This document shows positions 7,220 through 17,640 of a stretch of 64,000 nucleotides of DNA, piece by piece; positions within the stretch are counted from its first letter, which is position 1; every line of letters begins with the position of its first letter. The stretch spans positions 1 through 64,000 of the forward strand of contig NZ_PCMX01000016.1 of the NCBI RefSeq assembly GCF_002530675.1. Reading direction: 5' to 3'. Origin of the DNA: Flavobacterium columnare NBRC 100251 = ATCC 23463. GTDB lineage: Bacteria > Bacteroidota > Bacteroidia > Flavobacteriales > Flavobacteriaceae. The notes below the pieces were generated by a model. That model worked only from the letters and a program-made list of their open reading frames with translations, did not search any database and was not told the origin of the DNA. Made by a program: the position numbers and the translations under genes.

Positions 7220-10030
7220 TTAGAAATTAACATATAAATTCACAAAGAAATTTCTTCCATAACCGTAGAAGTATTTTGAACCAAAAGTTCTGATACCACT
7301 TTGTGAGTCTTGGTTTAGTAAAGGGAATGTTGCTTTTCTTGATTGTTCAAAACCACCTGTTTTAAATACTTTGTCAAGAACGTTATTAACTGTAGCAAAA
7401 AATCCAAAGGTAACTCCTCCTTTTGCTCTCCAAGATTTACCTCCATTTAAGTTTAACAAGAAATAAGCAGGTAATCTTTCTTGTTGAAGTGCTTTTCTTA
7501 CAGAAGTTTCATTAACACCATCGTAAGAAATACCTGTTTTATCATCAATAGTGAAATTGTTTGTTCTTAAAATATTCGAAACACCAACATAAGTTTGATC
7601 AAAATAGTTATAATTAGCACCTATGTACCAAAAGTTAGGATTGCGATATTCTAAACCAAATGAACCTGCTATTTGCGGCATACCACCAACTCTATATCCT
7701 TTTAAATATGTTTTTCCAAAATCTTCAATAGGATAGTTGTTAGATTCTGTTGCGGCAGCATCATTATTAACTCTGAGAGTTGGATTATTATCATAAGTAT
7801 ATTCACCGTATGAACCAGCCAACGAAGCTTTAATTGTTGATGTAATTTGGTATTCTACACCTAACTCACCACCTATATTTTTTCTGTTCATACCCGTAAC
7901 GATTTCACTAACAAAAGCATCTTCGTTACCATCATTTGTATCTTCATCAGCAACGCCCTCACCAAAAAAGAAAGCCACATTAGTTGCGTTTGATACGGTA
8001 TTGTAAAATCCTGTAATTCTAGATTTAAATTTAGGGGTACGGATGATATAACTAGCGTCTGCACTTACTATTTTTTCACTAGCAAGATCAATCGTTACAT
8101 TGTTGTTGTAACGTGCATTTGCAAACGTATTTCTTAAGTTAGGAGCTTTAGTTAAAAAAGCACCATTAAAGTCTAGTAAATGACGACTAGATAATTTAAA
8201 TGTTATTCCTCCTTTTAGTCCGTAGTTTTCAAAAGTAGGACGTTCGCTTTTTCCGAATGAATTAGAAGCATATTTTCCATTTTTATATAATCCTTCTCTT
8301 TCGTATTCAGATTTAGAGAAAGTTTGAGAAAAATAAAAATCAGCTTTTTTAAAGTTAAATTTAAATTGTGTAAAAGCGTCAACTACAGTAGCTCTTAAGT
8401 TATAATTATATCCAAAAATATCATTAAGATAAATTTTTTGATTAGGATTATTTAAGTCAAATTGAGCAAAATTTCCTTTTGAAACATAAAAAGGGTCAAA
8501 GTTTTCTGTGTATTTTGCACCTAAAAGATCTGTTACTACAGCATATTGATGTGATTTTAATTTTTTGAAATTTACACCCGCATTAATGCTTATATTTTCA
8601 GAAATTTGAGAATTTAATATAGAATTTGCCGTGATTTGTGTGTCGTCGTTTCTTTGCTCAGTCAATAAGTAATAGGCTTTTCCAGCTACATTGTTAGGGT
8701 TTGTATTAGCATAATACATTTCATCCCAGTTAATTTGACCATTGTTTTTAAAATCTGCTAAAGCGTTTGCAGCTCTTGCGTAATCTGGAATCCATGCACC
8801 CGTATTTTCATTTGTTAAGTTTAGATAAGTGCTTGGCAACTTTTTGTAGTATGTAGGATCAGGATTATTACCCCCTGGATATTCTAGTCTTGCATTGGCA
8901 ATAGAACCCGATTGAAATGCTAAATTAGTATTTAATCTCGTTTTGTCGTTAAATTTCCAGTAATGATTTAACATCATAATAGGCTCATTTATGATACGGT
9001 CTCTACTATTGCGTTTTTTTCCTTCTTGCCAACCCCAATATGAATTGTATTTATATCCTTTGATATCAGTTACCTCGTTCGTATTAGGAGAAGTTCGGCC
9101 TCTTCTGTTTTGAGCATAAATAGAAGTGAAGTTTAGAACATGTTTTTTACCAAATCTTTTTTCAACACTTGCAAATAATGAATTGGCCGCCATATCCGTT
9201 CCTTCAAAATGTCCTTCTTGAGCCCATCTTCTACTAGCAGATACAACAAAAGCCCACCCTTTACTGTCTAGACCAGAAGCATGAGTACCCATTGCTCTCC
9301 AGTTATAGTTAGTGTTAGTTCCTGAAAACGAAACTCGAGTTCCAGGTCTGTACAAAGAAGCTCTAGTATTTATTTCTTGAGTACCTAATATACTACCAAA
9401 TGTATAGTCGGAAGCGGTGCTTCCCATAGTGAATTCTTGATTTCTAGTGGCATCGTTAAGACCACCCCAGTTGCTCCATTGCGGGCGACCGTCGAATAAT
9501 TTATTCATAGAAACACCATTTATCATAGTATTCCCGTATTCGTTATCTAATCCTCTAATTCTAAAACGAGCCCCTCCCCAGTTAAATGCAGCAGCTTGTT
9601 GATAAGTGTCTCTTGTGGCTTGTAAAAGACCTGAAGTGCTTTCCGAACCGCTGTTGTCATCACTCAAATCATTTTCTGTTAAAGTAACTAAACTTAATTG
9701 TTGTTCTTGATTTTGAGAATCATCTTCAAGAACAATTACTCCTAAATCTAAAACTTGATTAGCAATAATTTCTAAAGATAGAAGCTGTTCTTTGTAGCCA
9801 TCTCCTTTAACTTTTAAAAGTTGTTTACCTACTGGAACACCTTTAACAGAAAATTTACCATCTGAGTTGGTTAACTGTGATAAATTAGTGTTTTCAATAG
9901 TAGTTACTACATTCTGTAGAGGCTTATTAGTTTTATAGTCAATAACCTTTCCTGAAACTCCTGTTGGTTGTTGTGCAAAAACTAAAACTGCCTGTAGTAC
10001 CAATAAAGTACTAAAAACTAGTTTTTTCAT
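7220..10030 (-). CDS. TonB-dependent receptor with N-terminal carboxypeptidase-regulatory-like domain
   Basis: 936 aa outer-membrane importer powered by TonB/ExbBD. It has a signal peptide of ~19 residues ending VFAQ. A CarboxypepD_reg-like beta-sandwich spans ~24-105 (VSGKVIDYKTNKPLQNV), typical of Bacteroidota SusC-like and other receptors. A plug domain follows at ~125-230 (FRIRGLDNEYGNTMING), then a long beta-barrel ending in the outer-membrane C-terminus FVNLYVNF. No SusD partner is adjacent. Two lipoproteins follow instead, and a secreted nuclease/phosphatase-fold enzyme is divergent. The substrate is unknown; a product of extracellular nucleic-acid or phosphoester breakdown fits the context. 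Confidence 0.92.
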   Translation of the reverse strand: MKKLVFSTLLVLQAVLVFAQQPTGVSGKVIDYKTNKPLQNVVTTIENTNLSQLTNSDGKFSVKGVPVGKQLLKVKGDGYKEQLLSLEIIANQVLDLGVIVLEDDSQNQEQQLSLVTLTENDLSDDNSGSESTSGLLQATRDTYQQAAAFNWGGARFRIRGLDNEYGNTMINGVSMNKLFDGRPQWSNWGGLNDATRNQEFTMGSTASDYTFGSILGTQEINTRASLYRPGTRVSFSGTNTNYNWRAMGTHASGLDSKGWAFVVSASRRWAQEGHFEGTDMAANSLFASVEKRFGKKHVLNFTSIYAQNRRGRTSPNTNEVTDIKGYKYNSYWGWQEGKKRNSRDRIINEPIMMLNHYWKFNDKTRLNTNLAFQSGSIANARLEYPGGNNPDPTYYKKLPSTYLNLTNENTGAWIPDYARAANALADFKNNGQINWDEMYYANTNPNNVAGKAYYLLTEQRNDDTQITANSILNSQISENISINAGVNFKKLKSHQYAVVTDLLGAKYTENFDPFYVSKGNFAQFDLNNPNQKIYLNDIFGYNYNLRATVVDAFTQFKFNFKKADFYFSQTFSKSEYEREGLYKNGKYASNSFGKSERPTFENYGLKGGITFKLSSRHLLDFNGAFLTKAPNLRNTFANARYNNNVTIDLASEKIVSADASYIIRTPKFKSRITGFYNTVSNATNVAFFFGEGVADEDTNDGNEDAFVSEIVTGMNRKNIGGELGVEYQITSTIKASLAGSYGEYTYDNNPTLRVNNDAAATESNNYPIEDFGKTYLKGYRVGGMPQIAGSFGLEYRNPNFWYIGANYNYFDQTYVGVSNILRTNNFTIDDKTGISYDGVNETSVRKALQQERLPAYFLLNLNGGKSWRAKGGVTFGFFATVNNVLDKVFKTGGFEQSRKATFPLLNQDSQSGIRTFGSKYFYGYGRNFFVNLYVNF

Positions 10031-10088
10031 AAATAAAATTAAAAATTAATTTACTTTTCCTATATTTAAATCGTTAAAAATAGGGTAA

Positions 10089-10105
10089 CAAATGTATGAC
10101 ATTTG
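10089..10105. promoter_or_regulatory. 17-bp palindrome overlapping the receptor -7 box
   Basis: CAAATGT-ATG-ACATTTG is a perfect 7+3+7 inverted repeat in the 139-bp divergent intergenic region. Its left half read on the minus strand is TACATTTG, which fits the Bacteroidota -7 consensus TAnnTTTG, about 58 bases before the receptor ATG. A regulator bound here could control both directions. Operator function is inferred. Confidence 0.45.
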
Positions 10106-10116
10106 ATATAATTATT

Positions 10117-10124
10117 TACTTTTG
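10117..10124 (+). promoter_or_regulatory. Candidate -7 box of the secreted nuclease-fold gene
   Basis: TACTTTTG fits TAnnTTTG, 46 bases before the ATG at 10170. No clear -33 TTG at the expected distance. Confidence 0.35.
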
Positions 10125-10169
10125 ATGCCGAAAATATTCTGTGTTTTAATGATTTTTTAATATAAAAGT

Positions 10170-11261
10170 ATGAAATTTACTAAAATTACTTGTCTGTTTT
10201 TTATGATATTAGCGATTGATGGCGTTGCACAGACAAAAAGAGTAGCTATTAATACAATAGCATTTTACAACTTAGAGAACTTCTTTGATACTGTAAATGA
10301 CCCTAATACGAATGACGAAGACTTTGTTTACTCTCCTGAAAATTACGCAAAAAAAATAGATAATTTAGCTCGTGTTATTTCACAGCTAGGTACAAGTGAT
10401 AAGCAAACAAATGCACCTGTAGTATTGGGAGTGGCAGAAATTGAAAACCGTCGTGTTTTAGAAGATCTTATTAAACATCCCTTACTGATTAATTTAAATT
10501 ACGGAATTGTGCATTTTGATTCCCCAGATCGTCGCGGTATTGATTGTGGATTTTTATATCAAAAAAAACATTTTAATCCAAGTAGCTATCAAAATTATCC
10601 TTTGATTATTTCAGAAGATCAACAAGATAGTAAAGCAAAAGATAAGGATAAAAATGAAGGAGATACTGATGAAAATAGTGTAGATGTTAAAACGAAAAGA
10701 ATTTATACAAGAGACCAAATTTTGATGACAGGTACTCTTGATGGCGAAGAAATGAGTTTTATAGTAAATCACTGGCCTTCACGCCGCGGAGGAGAAAAAG
10801 CAAGCAGTCCATTGCGTGAAGCTGCTGCGGCATTAAACAGAAAAATAATAGACTCCTTACAAACCGTTAATCCCAATGCGAAAATCTTTACAATGGGCGA
10901 TTTAAATGACGGGCCATTCAATAAGAGTGTTAAAGAAATTTTAGGAGCCAAAGGAGAAATAGAAGAAGTAAAACCACAAGGATTGTATAATCCAGCAGAA
11001 AAAATGTTGAAAAAAGGAATTGGCACCTTAGCACATCGTGATGCGTGGGATTTCTTTGATCAAATTATTTTTACAGAAGCCTTATTACCTCATAATAATG
11101 ATTATTCAACATGGAAATATTGGAAAGCAGGTGTTTATAATAAATCATTTATGATCCAACAAACAGGACAATACAAAGGATATGCTCTTAGAAATACCAG
11201 CGAAGGGCCTGGTTTTTCAGATCACTTTCCTTCTTATATATACTTAGTTAAAGAATTCTAA
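10170..11261 (+). CDS. Secreted endonuclease/exonuclease/phosphatase-fold enzyme
   Basis: 363 aa with a signal peptide of ~20 residues ending GVAQ, so periplasmic, surface or secreted. The EEP metallo-phosphodiesterase motifs are all present in order: FYNLENFFD (~32), GVAEIENR with the metal-binding Glu (~90), RRGIDCGFLY (~120), NHWPSRRGG (~205), MGDLNDG (~240) and the terminal SDHFP (~350). A Lys/Asp-rich loop lies near 160-170. Such enzymes cleave nucleic acids or other phosphodiesters. It is divergent from the TonB-receptor operon and probably supplies that receptor's substrate. It ends at a strong terminator. Confidence 0.88.
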   Translation: MKFTKITCLFFMILAIDGVAQTKRVAINTIAFYNLENFFDTVNDPNTNDEDFVYSPENYAKKIDNLARVISQLGTSDKQTNAPVVLGVAEIENRRVLEDLIKHPLLINLNYGIVHFDSPDRRGIDCGFLYQKKHFNPSSYQNYPLIISEDQQDSKAKDKDKNEGDTDENSVDVKTKRIYTRDQILMTGTLDGEEMSFIVNHWPSRRGGEKASSPLREAAAALNRKIIDSLQTVNPNAKIFTMGDLNDGPFNKSVKEILGAKGEIEEVKPQGLYNPAEKMLKKGIGTLAHRDAWDFFDQIIFTEALLPHNNDYSTWKYWKAGVYNKSFMIQQTGQYKGYALRNTSEGPGFSDHFPSYIYLVKEF

Positions 11262-11270
11262 AAAAATAAA

Positions 11271-11294
11271 ATCCCGAATAAACGGGATTTTTTT
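11271..11294 (+). terminator. Rho-independent terminator
   Basis: ATCCCG-loop-CGGGAT followed by seven Ts, right after the nuclease-fold gene. The A-run on the left may allow bidirectional use. Confidence 0.8.
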
Positions 11295-11315
11295 ATTCAT
11301 AATTTTACATAAAAA

Positions 11316-11846
11316 ATGTCAGTGCAACAACCATTCAATTTAAAAAAGTGGATAGAAGAGAATCGTCATCTTTTAAAACCACCCGTAGCTAATAAAAATC
11401 TGTATGTTGATTCAGGTGATTATATTGTAATGATAGTGGGCGGGCCTAATGCTCGTAAAGACTATCATTATAACGAAACAGAAGAGTTGTTTTACCAAAT
11501 AGAAGGAGAAATAGTAGTTTACATTCAAGAAAAAGGTGAAAAAAAAGAAATCATACTAACCGCAGGAGATATGTATTTACATCCAGCTAAAATTCCCCAT
11601 TCACCTAATCGAACAGAAGGTTCTATAGGTCTAGTAATAGAACGTAAAAGACCCCAAGGAACAGATGGTTTATTATGGTTTTGTGATAACTGTAACCAAA
11701 AACTACACGAGGTATATTTTAGCTTAAATGATATTGAAAAAGATTTTCTTACTCACTTTAAAGAATTTTATTCTTCCCTAGAAAAAAGAACCTGTACAAA
11801 TTGTGGTCATGTTATGAAAACAGATCCTCGATTTGTTGAAGATTAA
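11316..11846 (+). CDS. nbaC: 3-hydroxyanthranilate 3,4-dioxygenase
   Basis: Cupin dioxygenase of the kynurenine pathway that opens the ring of 3-hydroxyanthranilate, on the route from tryptophan to quinolinate/NAD. 176 aa. The iron ligands His51, Glu57 and His95 and the substrate-binding Arg47 and Arg99 sit at the numbers known for the bacterial enzyme. A second, rubredoxin-like metal site is intact: Cys123/Cys126 and Cys160/Cys163. It lies 22 bases past a terminator and is followed by an ALDH7A1-type dehydrogenase that has its own predicted promoter. No other kynurenine-pathway gene is visible here. Confidence 0.97.
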   Translation: MSVQQPFNLKKWIEENRHLLKPPVANKNLYVDSGDYIVMIVGGPNARKDYHYNETEELFYQIEGEIVVYIQEKGEKKEIILTAGDMYLHPAKIPHSPNRTEGSIGLVIERKRPQGTDGLLWFCDNCNQKLHEVYFSLNDIEKDFLTHFKEFYSSLEKRTCTNCGHVMKTDPRFVED

Positions 11847-11880
11847 TAATTACGGACTCAATTTTTTAGATAATAAATCA

Positions 11881-11888
11881 TAAATTTG
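11881..11888 (+). promoter_or_regulatory. Candidate -7 box of the ALDH gene
   Basis: TAAATTTG fits TAnnTTTG, 36 bases before the ATG at 11925. Transcription would begin near 11895, which argues against any start codon upstream of that point. Confidence 0.4.
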
Positions 11889-11924
11889 CATTCGATTTTA
11901 ACAAAACTTGATAAAAAAGTTACA

Positions 11925-13493
11925 ATGTCAACAATAACACAATCAGCAGTAGCTCAACAATTTGGAATTGTTGAAGCGTTAGAACAATTAGGCGTAAAAG
12001 AAATCAATTTAGGAACATCAACTGGATCTAATTGGTTTGCTAATGGTGAAATCATTGAATCATATTCACCTGTAGATGGTCAATTAATTGGAAAAGTACA
12101 AGCTTCTACAAAAGAAGATTATGAAAAAGTAATGGAAGCGGCTACTACCGCGTTTAAAACTTTTAAAATGATGCCCGCTCCTAAACGAGGAGAAATTGTT
12201 CGTCAATTTGGTGAAAAATTAAGAAAATATAAAGAACCTCTTGGTAAATTAGTTTCTTATGAAATGGGTAAATCTTATCAAGAAGGTTTAGGAGAAGTGC
12301 AAGAAATGATTGATATCTGTGATTTTGCAGTAGGTCTTTCACGTCAATTACATGGTTTAACAATGCACTCTGAGCGTTTTGGACACAGAATGTATGAACA
12401 ATACCATCCACTAGGGGTAGTAGGGATTATTTCAGCGTTTAACTTTCCAGTAGCGGTTTGGTCTTGGAATACAGCTTTAGCTTGGATTTGTGGAGACGTA
12501 TGTGTATGGAAGCCATCTGAAAAAACGCCTTTATGTTCAATAGCTTGCCAAAATATCATCGCTGAAGTTTTAAAAGAAAATAATTTACCAGAAGGTATTT
12601 CTTGTATCATTAATGGTGATTATAAAGTGGGTGAATTAATGACACATGATAAAAGAGTTCCTTTAGTATCTGCTACAGGTTCAACTCGTATGGGGAAAAT
12701 AGTAGCTCAAGCTTGTGCCGCACGTTTAGGAAATTCATTATTAGAATTAGGAGGAAATAACGCAATTATCGTTACTCCAGATGCAGATATTAAAATGACC
12801 GTAATCGGAGCTGTTTTTGGAGCTGTAGGAACAGCAGGCCAAAGATGTACTTCTACTCGTAGATTGATTATTCATGAGGATATTTATGATAAGGTAAAAG
12901 ATGCTATCGTAGCAGCTTATGGTCAGTTAAGAATAGGGAATCCATTAGATCAAAACAACCATGTAGGGCCACTTATTGATACAGATGCTGTTGAAGCATA
13001 TAATAAAGCCTTAGAAAAAGTGGTAGCAGAAGGAGGAAATGTTATCGTTCCTGGTGGTGTATTAACAGGCGAAGGATACGAAAGCGGTTGTTATGTAAAA
13101 CCAGCAATTGCCGAAGCTCAAAATCATTTCGAAATTGTTCAACACGAAACGTTCGCGCCTGTATTGTATTTATTAAAATACACGGGAGACGTAATGAATG
13201 CTATTGAAATTCAAAACGGTGTAGCGCAAGGTTTATCATCAGCTATTATGACAAATAATTTACGCGAAGCAGAAGCGTTCTTATCACATGCAGGTTCTGA
13301 TTGTGGTATTGCTAACGTAAACATCGGTACATCAGGAGCAGAAATTGGTGGTGCATTTGGTGGTGAAAAGGAAACAGGTGGCGGCCGTGAGTCTGGATCT
13401 GATGCTTGGAAAGTGTACATGAGAAGACAAACAAATACAATTAATTATACAACAGATTTGCCTTTAGCACAAGGGATTAAATTTGATTTGTAA
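11925..13493 (+). CDS. amaB: ALDH7A1-type aldehyde dehydrogenase (alpha-aminoadipic semialdehyde dehydrogenase)
   Basis: 522 aa from MSTITQSAVAQ; an in-frame start near 11886 would overlap the predicted -7 box. Oxidises 2-aminoadipate semialdehyde (piperideine-6-carboxylate) to 2-aminoadipate with NAD in lysine catabolism. The general base Glu274 (LELGGNN) and nucleophile Cys308 (GQRCTSTRR) are in place. The C-terminus (GGGRESGSDAWK, DLPLAQGIKF) is nearly the same as in human antiquitin, ALDH7A1, which strongly favours this subfamily over the aminomuconate semialdehyde dehydrogenases often found near nbaC. No other lysine-degradation gene is adjacent. Confidence 0.88.
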   Translation: MSTITQSAVAQQFGIVEALEQLGVKEINLGTSTGSNWFANGEIIESYSPVDGQLIGKVQASTKEDYEKVMEAATTAFKTFKMMPAPKRGEIVRQFGEKLRKYKEPLGKLVSYEMGKSYQEGLGEVQEMIDICDFAVGLSRQLHGLTMHSERFGHRMYEQYHPLGVVGIISAFNFPVAVWSWNTALAWICGDVCVWKPSEKTPLCSIACQNIIAEVLKENNLPEGISCIINGDYKVGELMTHDKRVPLVSATGSTRMGKIVAQACAARLGNSLLELGGNNAIIVTPDADIKMTVIGAVFGAVGTAGQRCTSTRRLIIHEDIYDKVKDAIVAAYGQLRIGNPLDQNNHVGPLIDTDAVEAYNKALEKVVAEGGNVIVPGGVLTGEGYESGCYVKPAIAEAQNHFEIVQHETFAPVLYLLKYTGDVMNAIEIQNGVAQGLSSAIMTNNLREAEAFLSHAGSDCGIANVNIGTSGAEIGGAFGGEKETGGGRESGSDAWKVYMRRQTNTINYTTDLPLAQGIKFDL

Positions 13494-13996
13494 GATTTTA
13501 CAAACTATGTTTAAAGAATTGTCGAAAAATAAACCGTTTCAAAATTTTAGACAAATTTAAACTTAATTTTGATGATAATGGGCTCGGTATTTTATCGGGC
13601 TCATTTCATTTAAATTAGACTTGAGTTTCTCGTTGTTCTAGAACCTAATTATGTTGTTGTACTTCACACGGTTTTATCCCAAAATAAGTCTGTTTGCATA
13701 AAGCTAAAATATGGGACGATATTCAGAAAGAGGATTCAGGTATTTAGAAGTATTTAAAAGATTTGTTTGTAATGCTTGCTTATCAGTTCCATAAATAAAA
13801 TAAAAGAATTGCAGAAAAAGAAACCTTTATAAAAAATGGTGCACAAGTGTTTAATTAATTATTTTTGTTCAGACAAAACGGTTTGTTTTTGATTTTAAAC
13901 TAAAATGATAAAATTGCCGCAAACTAGCAGTTGGCTTATGTAAATACCAATGATAAAAGACGATACGATGTTATTCTGAAAATAAAATTTAAATAT
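13494..13996. other. Intergenic region with weak terminator and possible promoter
   Basis: About 500 bases with no credible gene. A hairpin at 13577-13605 (AATGGGCTCG with CGGGCTCATT, two G-U pairs) could end the dehydrogenase transcript, but its T-tract is weak. A TAnnTTTG-like TATTTTTG at 13860-13867 is a possible promoter for the following gene. I saw no recognisable SAM riboswitch. Confidence 0.5.
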
Positions 13997-15145
13997 ATGA
14001 AATTTAATACAAAAACCATACATGGTGGTCAACAACATGACCCCAGTACAGGGGCTGTTATGCCTCCTGTTTATAATACCTCTACTTTTGCACAACATGA
14101 TCCAGGTGTTCCAAATAACGGATATGAATACAGTAGAGCAGCAAATCCTACTCGTACAGCCTTAGAAAATGCTTTGGCAAGTATAGAAAACGGAACACGT
14201 GGATTAGCTTTTTCTTCTGGTTTAGCAGCTACTGACTGTGTTTTAAGAGGGTTAAAAGCAGGAGATGAAGTAATTGCTATGGATGATTTATACGGTGGAA
14301 CCTATCGTATGTTTACCCGTATTTATAAAGAGTCAGGTATCAAGTTTCATTTTGTAGATATGAATGATCTACCAAAATTCGAATCATTAATTAATGAAAA
14401 CACTCGTTTAGTTTGGGTAGAAACGCCTACTAATCCATTAATGAAATTAGCTGATATTAAGGCTGTTGCAGGTATAATTAAAAAGTATTCTAATATTCTT
14501 TTTGCTGTTGATAATACATTTGCAACACCTTATTTGCAAAAGCCACTCGATTTAGGAGCGGATATCGTAATGCATTCAGCTACTAAATATCTAGGAGGGC
14601 ATTCTGATGTAATTGCTGGAGCTTTGATCGTAAAAGATGAAGCGTTAGGAAACCAATTGCATTTTCAACAATTTGCTACAGGAGCTACTTTAGGCCCCAA
14701 TGATTCATTTTTAGTTTTAAGAGGAATTAAAACATTGCATTTGCGCGTTCAACGTCACTGTGAAAATGGGGTTAAAGTTGCTGAATTTTTAGTAAATCAT
14801 CCCAAAGTTGAAAAAGTATATTATCCAGGTTTAGAAAGCCATCCTTTTCATGAAGTAGCAAAAAAACAAATGATAGGAGGCTTTGGAGGAATGGTAACTT
14901 TTACATTCAAATCAGGCGCTAAGCAAGATGCTGTTGATTTCTTAAAGAAATTAAAAGTGTTTACTTTGGCAGAATCTTTAGGAGGTGTAGAATCATTGGC
15001 CAATCATCCAGCTCTCATGACACACGCTTCAATACCAGAAGATAAAAGAAAAGAAATAGGTATATCAGACGATTTAGTACGTTTGAGTGTGGGTGTTGAA
15101 GATATTCAAGATTTGATAGAAGATTTGCAACAAGCATTAGCCTAA
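13997..15145 (+). CDS. Cystathionine gamma-synthase/lyase family PLP enzyme
   Basis: 382 aa from the ATG at 13997 (MKFNTKTIHGGQ), which matches the conserved N-terminus of the family. The in-frame start at 13931 would add 22 unconserved residues. PLP binds Lys197 in SATKYLGGHSDV, and the YSRAANPTR motif (~41-49) and the VDNTFATP Asp motif are present. Family members make cystathionine from an O-acylhomoserine and cysteine, or split cystathionine to cysteine. The two cannot be separated reliably by eye. The gene stands alone with its own terminator. Confidence 0.88.
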   Translation: MKFNTKTIHGGQQHDPSTGAVMPPVYNTSTFAQHDPGVPNNGYEYSRAANPTRTALENALASIENGTRGLAFSSGLAATDCVLRGLKAGDEVIAMDDLYGGTYRMFTRIYKESGIKFHFVDMNDLPKFESLINENTRLVWVETPTNPLMKLADIKAVAGIIKKYSNILFAVDNTFATPYLQKPLDLGADIVMHSATKYLGGHSDVIAGALIVKDEALGNQLHFQQFATGATLGPNDSFLVLRGIKTLHLRVQRHCENGVKVAEFLVNHPKVEKVYYPGLESHPFHEVAKKQMIGGFGGMVTFTFKSGAKQDAVDFLKKLKVFTLAESLGGVESLANHPALMTHASIPEDKRKEIGISDDLVRLSVGVEDIQDLIEDLQQALA

Positions 15146-15171
15146 AAAAAGCCCTTAAAGGGCTTTTTTTA
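15144..15171. terminator. Bidirectional terminator
   Basis: AGCCCTTTAAGGGCT-like palindrome (AGCCCTTAAAGGGCT) with seven As before and seven Ts after. It can end both the PLP-enzyme gene and the convergent beta-barrel gene. Confidence 0.85.
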
Positions 15172-15188
15172 GGCTTCTCAAATTATTA

Positions 15189-15992
15189 TTAATTTAAATA
15201 ATAGACATATCCAAAGTTTAACCAAACCAACCAATCATTGGCTTTGTTTTCAGGATATAATTTTTGGTTTGGGTTCAAACCGTCTACCCAGTTTGAATTA
15301 AAATATTGCCAACGTAAGTCAATTATTAAATCAGACATTAAATTTAATTTATATCTAGAACCCACACTTCCTACAATAGACCAAGTACTTCCAGAATCAT
15401 TAGAAAAACCGTGAGGTTTTCCGTCAGAAGGGCTCCAATATTTTGGAAAAATATTGTTCTGATTTAAAAGAACTCCGTCTCCATAAGAAGTTTTGACTTG
15501 AGGATTGAAAAAGCTATACTGAGCACCCAAACTGATGTATGGTGCAAAACTTCCAGTATAAGCCGAAAAATCACGAATGCTTAAGGGGTAATATTCTAAT
15601 TGCGCTCCAATGTTGGTTATTGAAGAAGAACCTTCCATTGCATTTAATTGTTTACCACCAATAGAAGTCTTATCTGCTAATTTACCAAAATGATTTAGTT
15701 TGGTCTTATTGTATGATAACTCGGCTCTTACTTTAAAGTGGTCATTAAAGTAGGTGTCTTGTGTGTAACAATTACAATCCGAGCGGTAGGCAAAATTTAA
15801 ATAGTATGCAAGTCCAATCCCTATTCCTGTATTTCCAGCGTCTGTTTCTAAATTATTGCGTTCCCCATAATCTGATTGAAAGGCAACAGGTCCTACCACC
15901 AATCCTAGCTCACTGGAAAAACCAGACTGAGCAAATAGATTAGAGTTCATTCCTAAAAGAAAAAATAAAACAAAACGATATATTTTTTGCAT
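15189..15992 (-). CDS. Probable outer-membrane beta-barrel protein (THC0290_0291-like)
   Basis: 267 aa from MQKIYRFVLFF at 15992. That start begins a typical signal peptide ending LFAQ; the in-frame ATG at 16040 would hide it. The mature protein is rich in alternating aromatic/hydrophobic strands and ends VWLNFGYVYYLN, as in outer-membrane barrels. A YRSDCNCYT Cys-rich turn lies near residue 70. It is divergent from gdhA. I recall such proteins being wrongly labelled glutamate dehydrogenase in databases because of this neighbour. The THC0290_0291 family name is from memory; function unknown. Confidence 0.65.
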   Translation of the reverse strand: MQKIYRFVLFFLLGMNSNLFAQSGFSSELGLVVGPVAFQSDYGERNNLETDAGNTGIGIGLAYYLNFAYRSDCNCYTQDTYFNDHFKVRAELSYNKTKLNHFGKLADKTSIGGKQLNAMEGSSSITNIGAQLEYYPLSIRDFSAYTGSFAPYISLGAQYSFFNPQVKTSYGDGVLLNQNNIFPKYWSPSDGKPHGFSNDSGSTWSIVGSVGSRYKLNLMSDLIIDLRWQYFNSNWVDGLNPNQKLYPENKANDWLVWLNFGYVYYLN

Positions 15993-16122
15993 AGACTTAT
16001 TTTTAACTTGATTAGACAAATATATAAAAACATCATCCACTTTCTAGATAAATTACTGAAAATATTAAAAAAAAAGCTTGAAGTTTATTAAATTTTTACT
16101 ATGTAAATTATTCAGATAAATG

Positions 16123-16130
16123 TATATTTG
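16123..16130 (+). promoter_or_regulatory. Candidate -7 box of gdhA
   Basis: TATATTTG fits TAnnTTTG, 56 bases before the gdhA ATG. Confidence 0.4.
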
Positions 16131-16174
16131 CTCACCAAACAGAAAAACGTTTTTTTATATTAAAACGAAAATAA

Positions 16175-17530
<1,356 letters not shown>

Positions 17531-17551
17531 TCCTGAATTTTATATAATTTT

Positions 17552-17581
17552 AAGGCACTTGTTTTTCAAGTGCCTTTTTTT
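17552..17581 (+). terminator. Terminator of gdhA
   Basis: AGGCACTTG and CAAGTGCCT form a 9-bp perfect stem followed by seven Ts. Confidence 0.9.
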
Positions 17582-17612
17582 ATTTATACCCCAAAAAAAC
17601 TTGTTTTTAAAG

Positions 17613-17620
17613 TATATTTG
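17613..17620 (+). promoter_or_regulatory. Candidate -7 box of porZ
   Basis: TATATTTG, 20 bases before the ATG at 17641. The short leader is usual in this phylum. Confidence 0.4.
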
Positions 17621-17640
17621 TCGCAAGAAATCAGAAAGAC

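Noticed and set aside
15189-15992. Labelling the beta-barrel gene as a second glutamate dehydrogenase
   Set aside because: It has a signal peptide and strand-rich barrel pattern and none of the GDH motifs; the label would come only from its neighbour.
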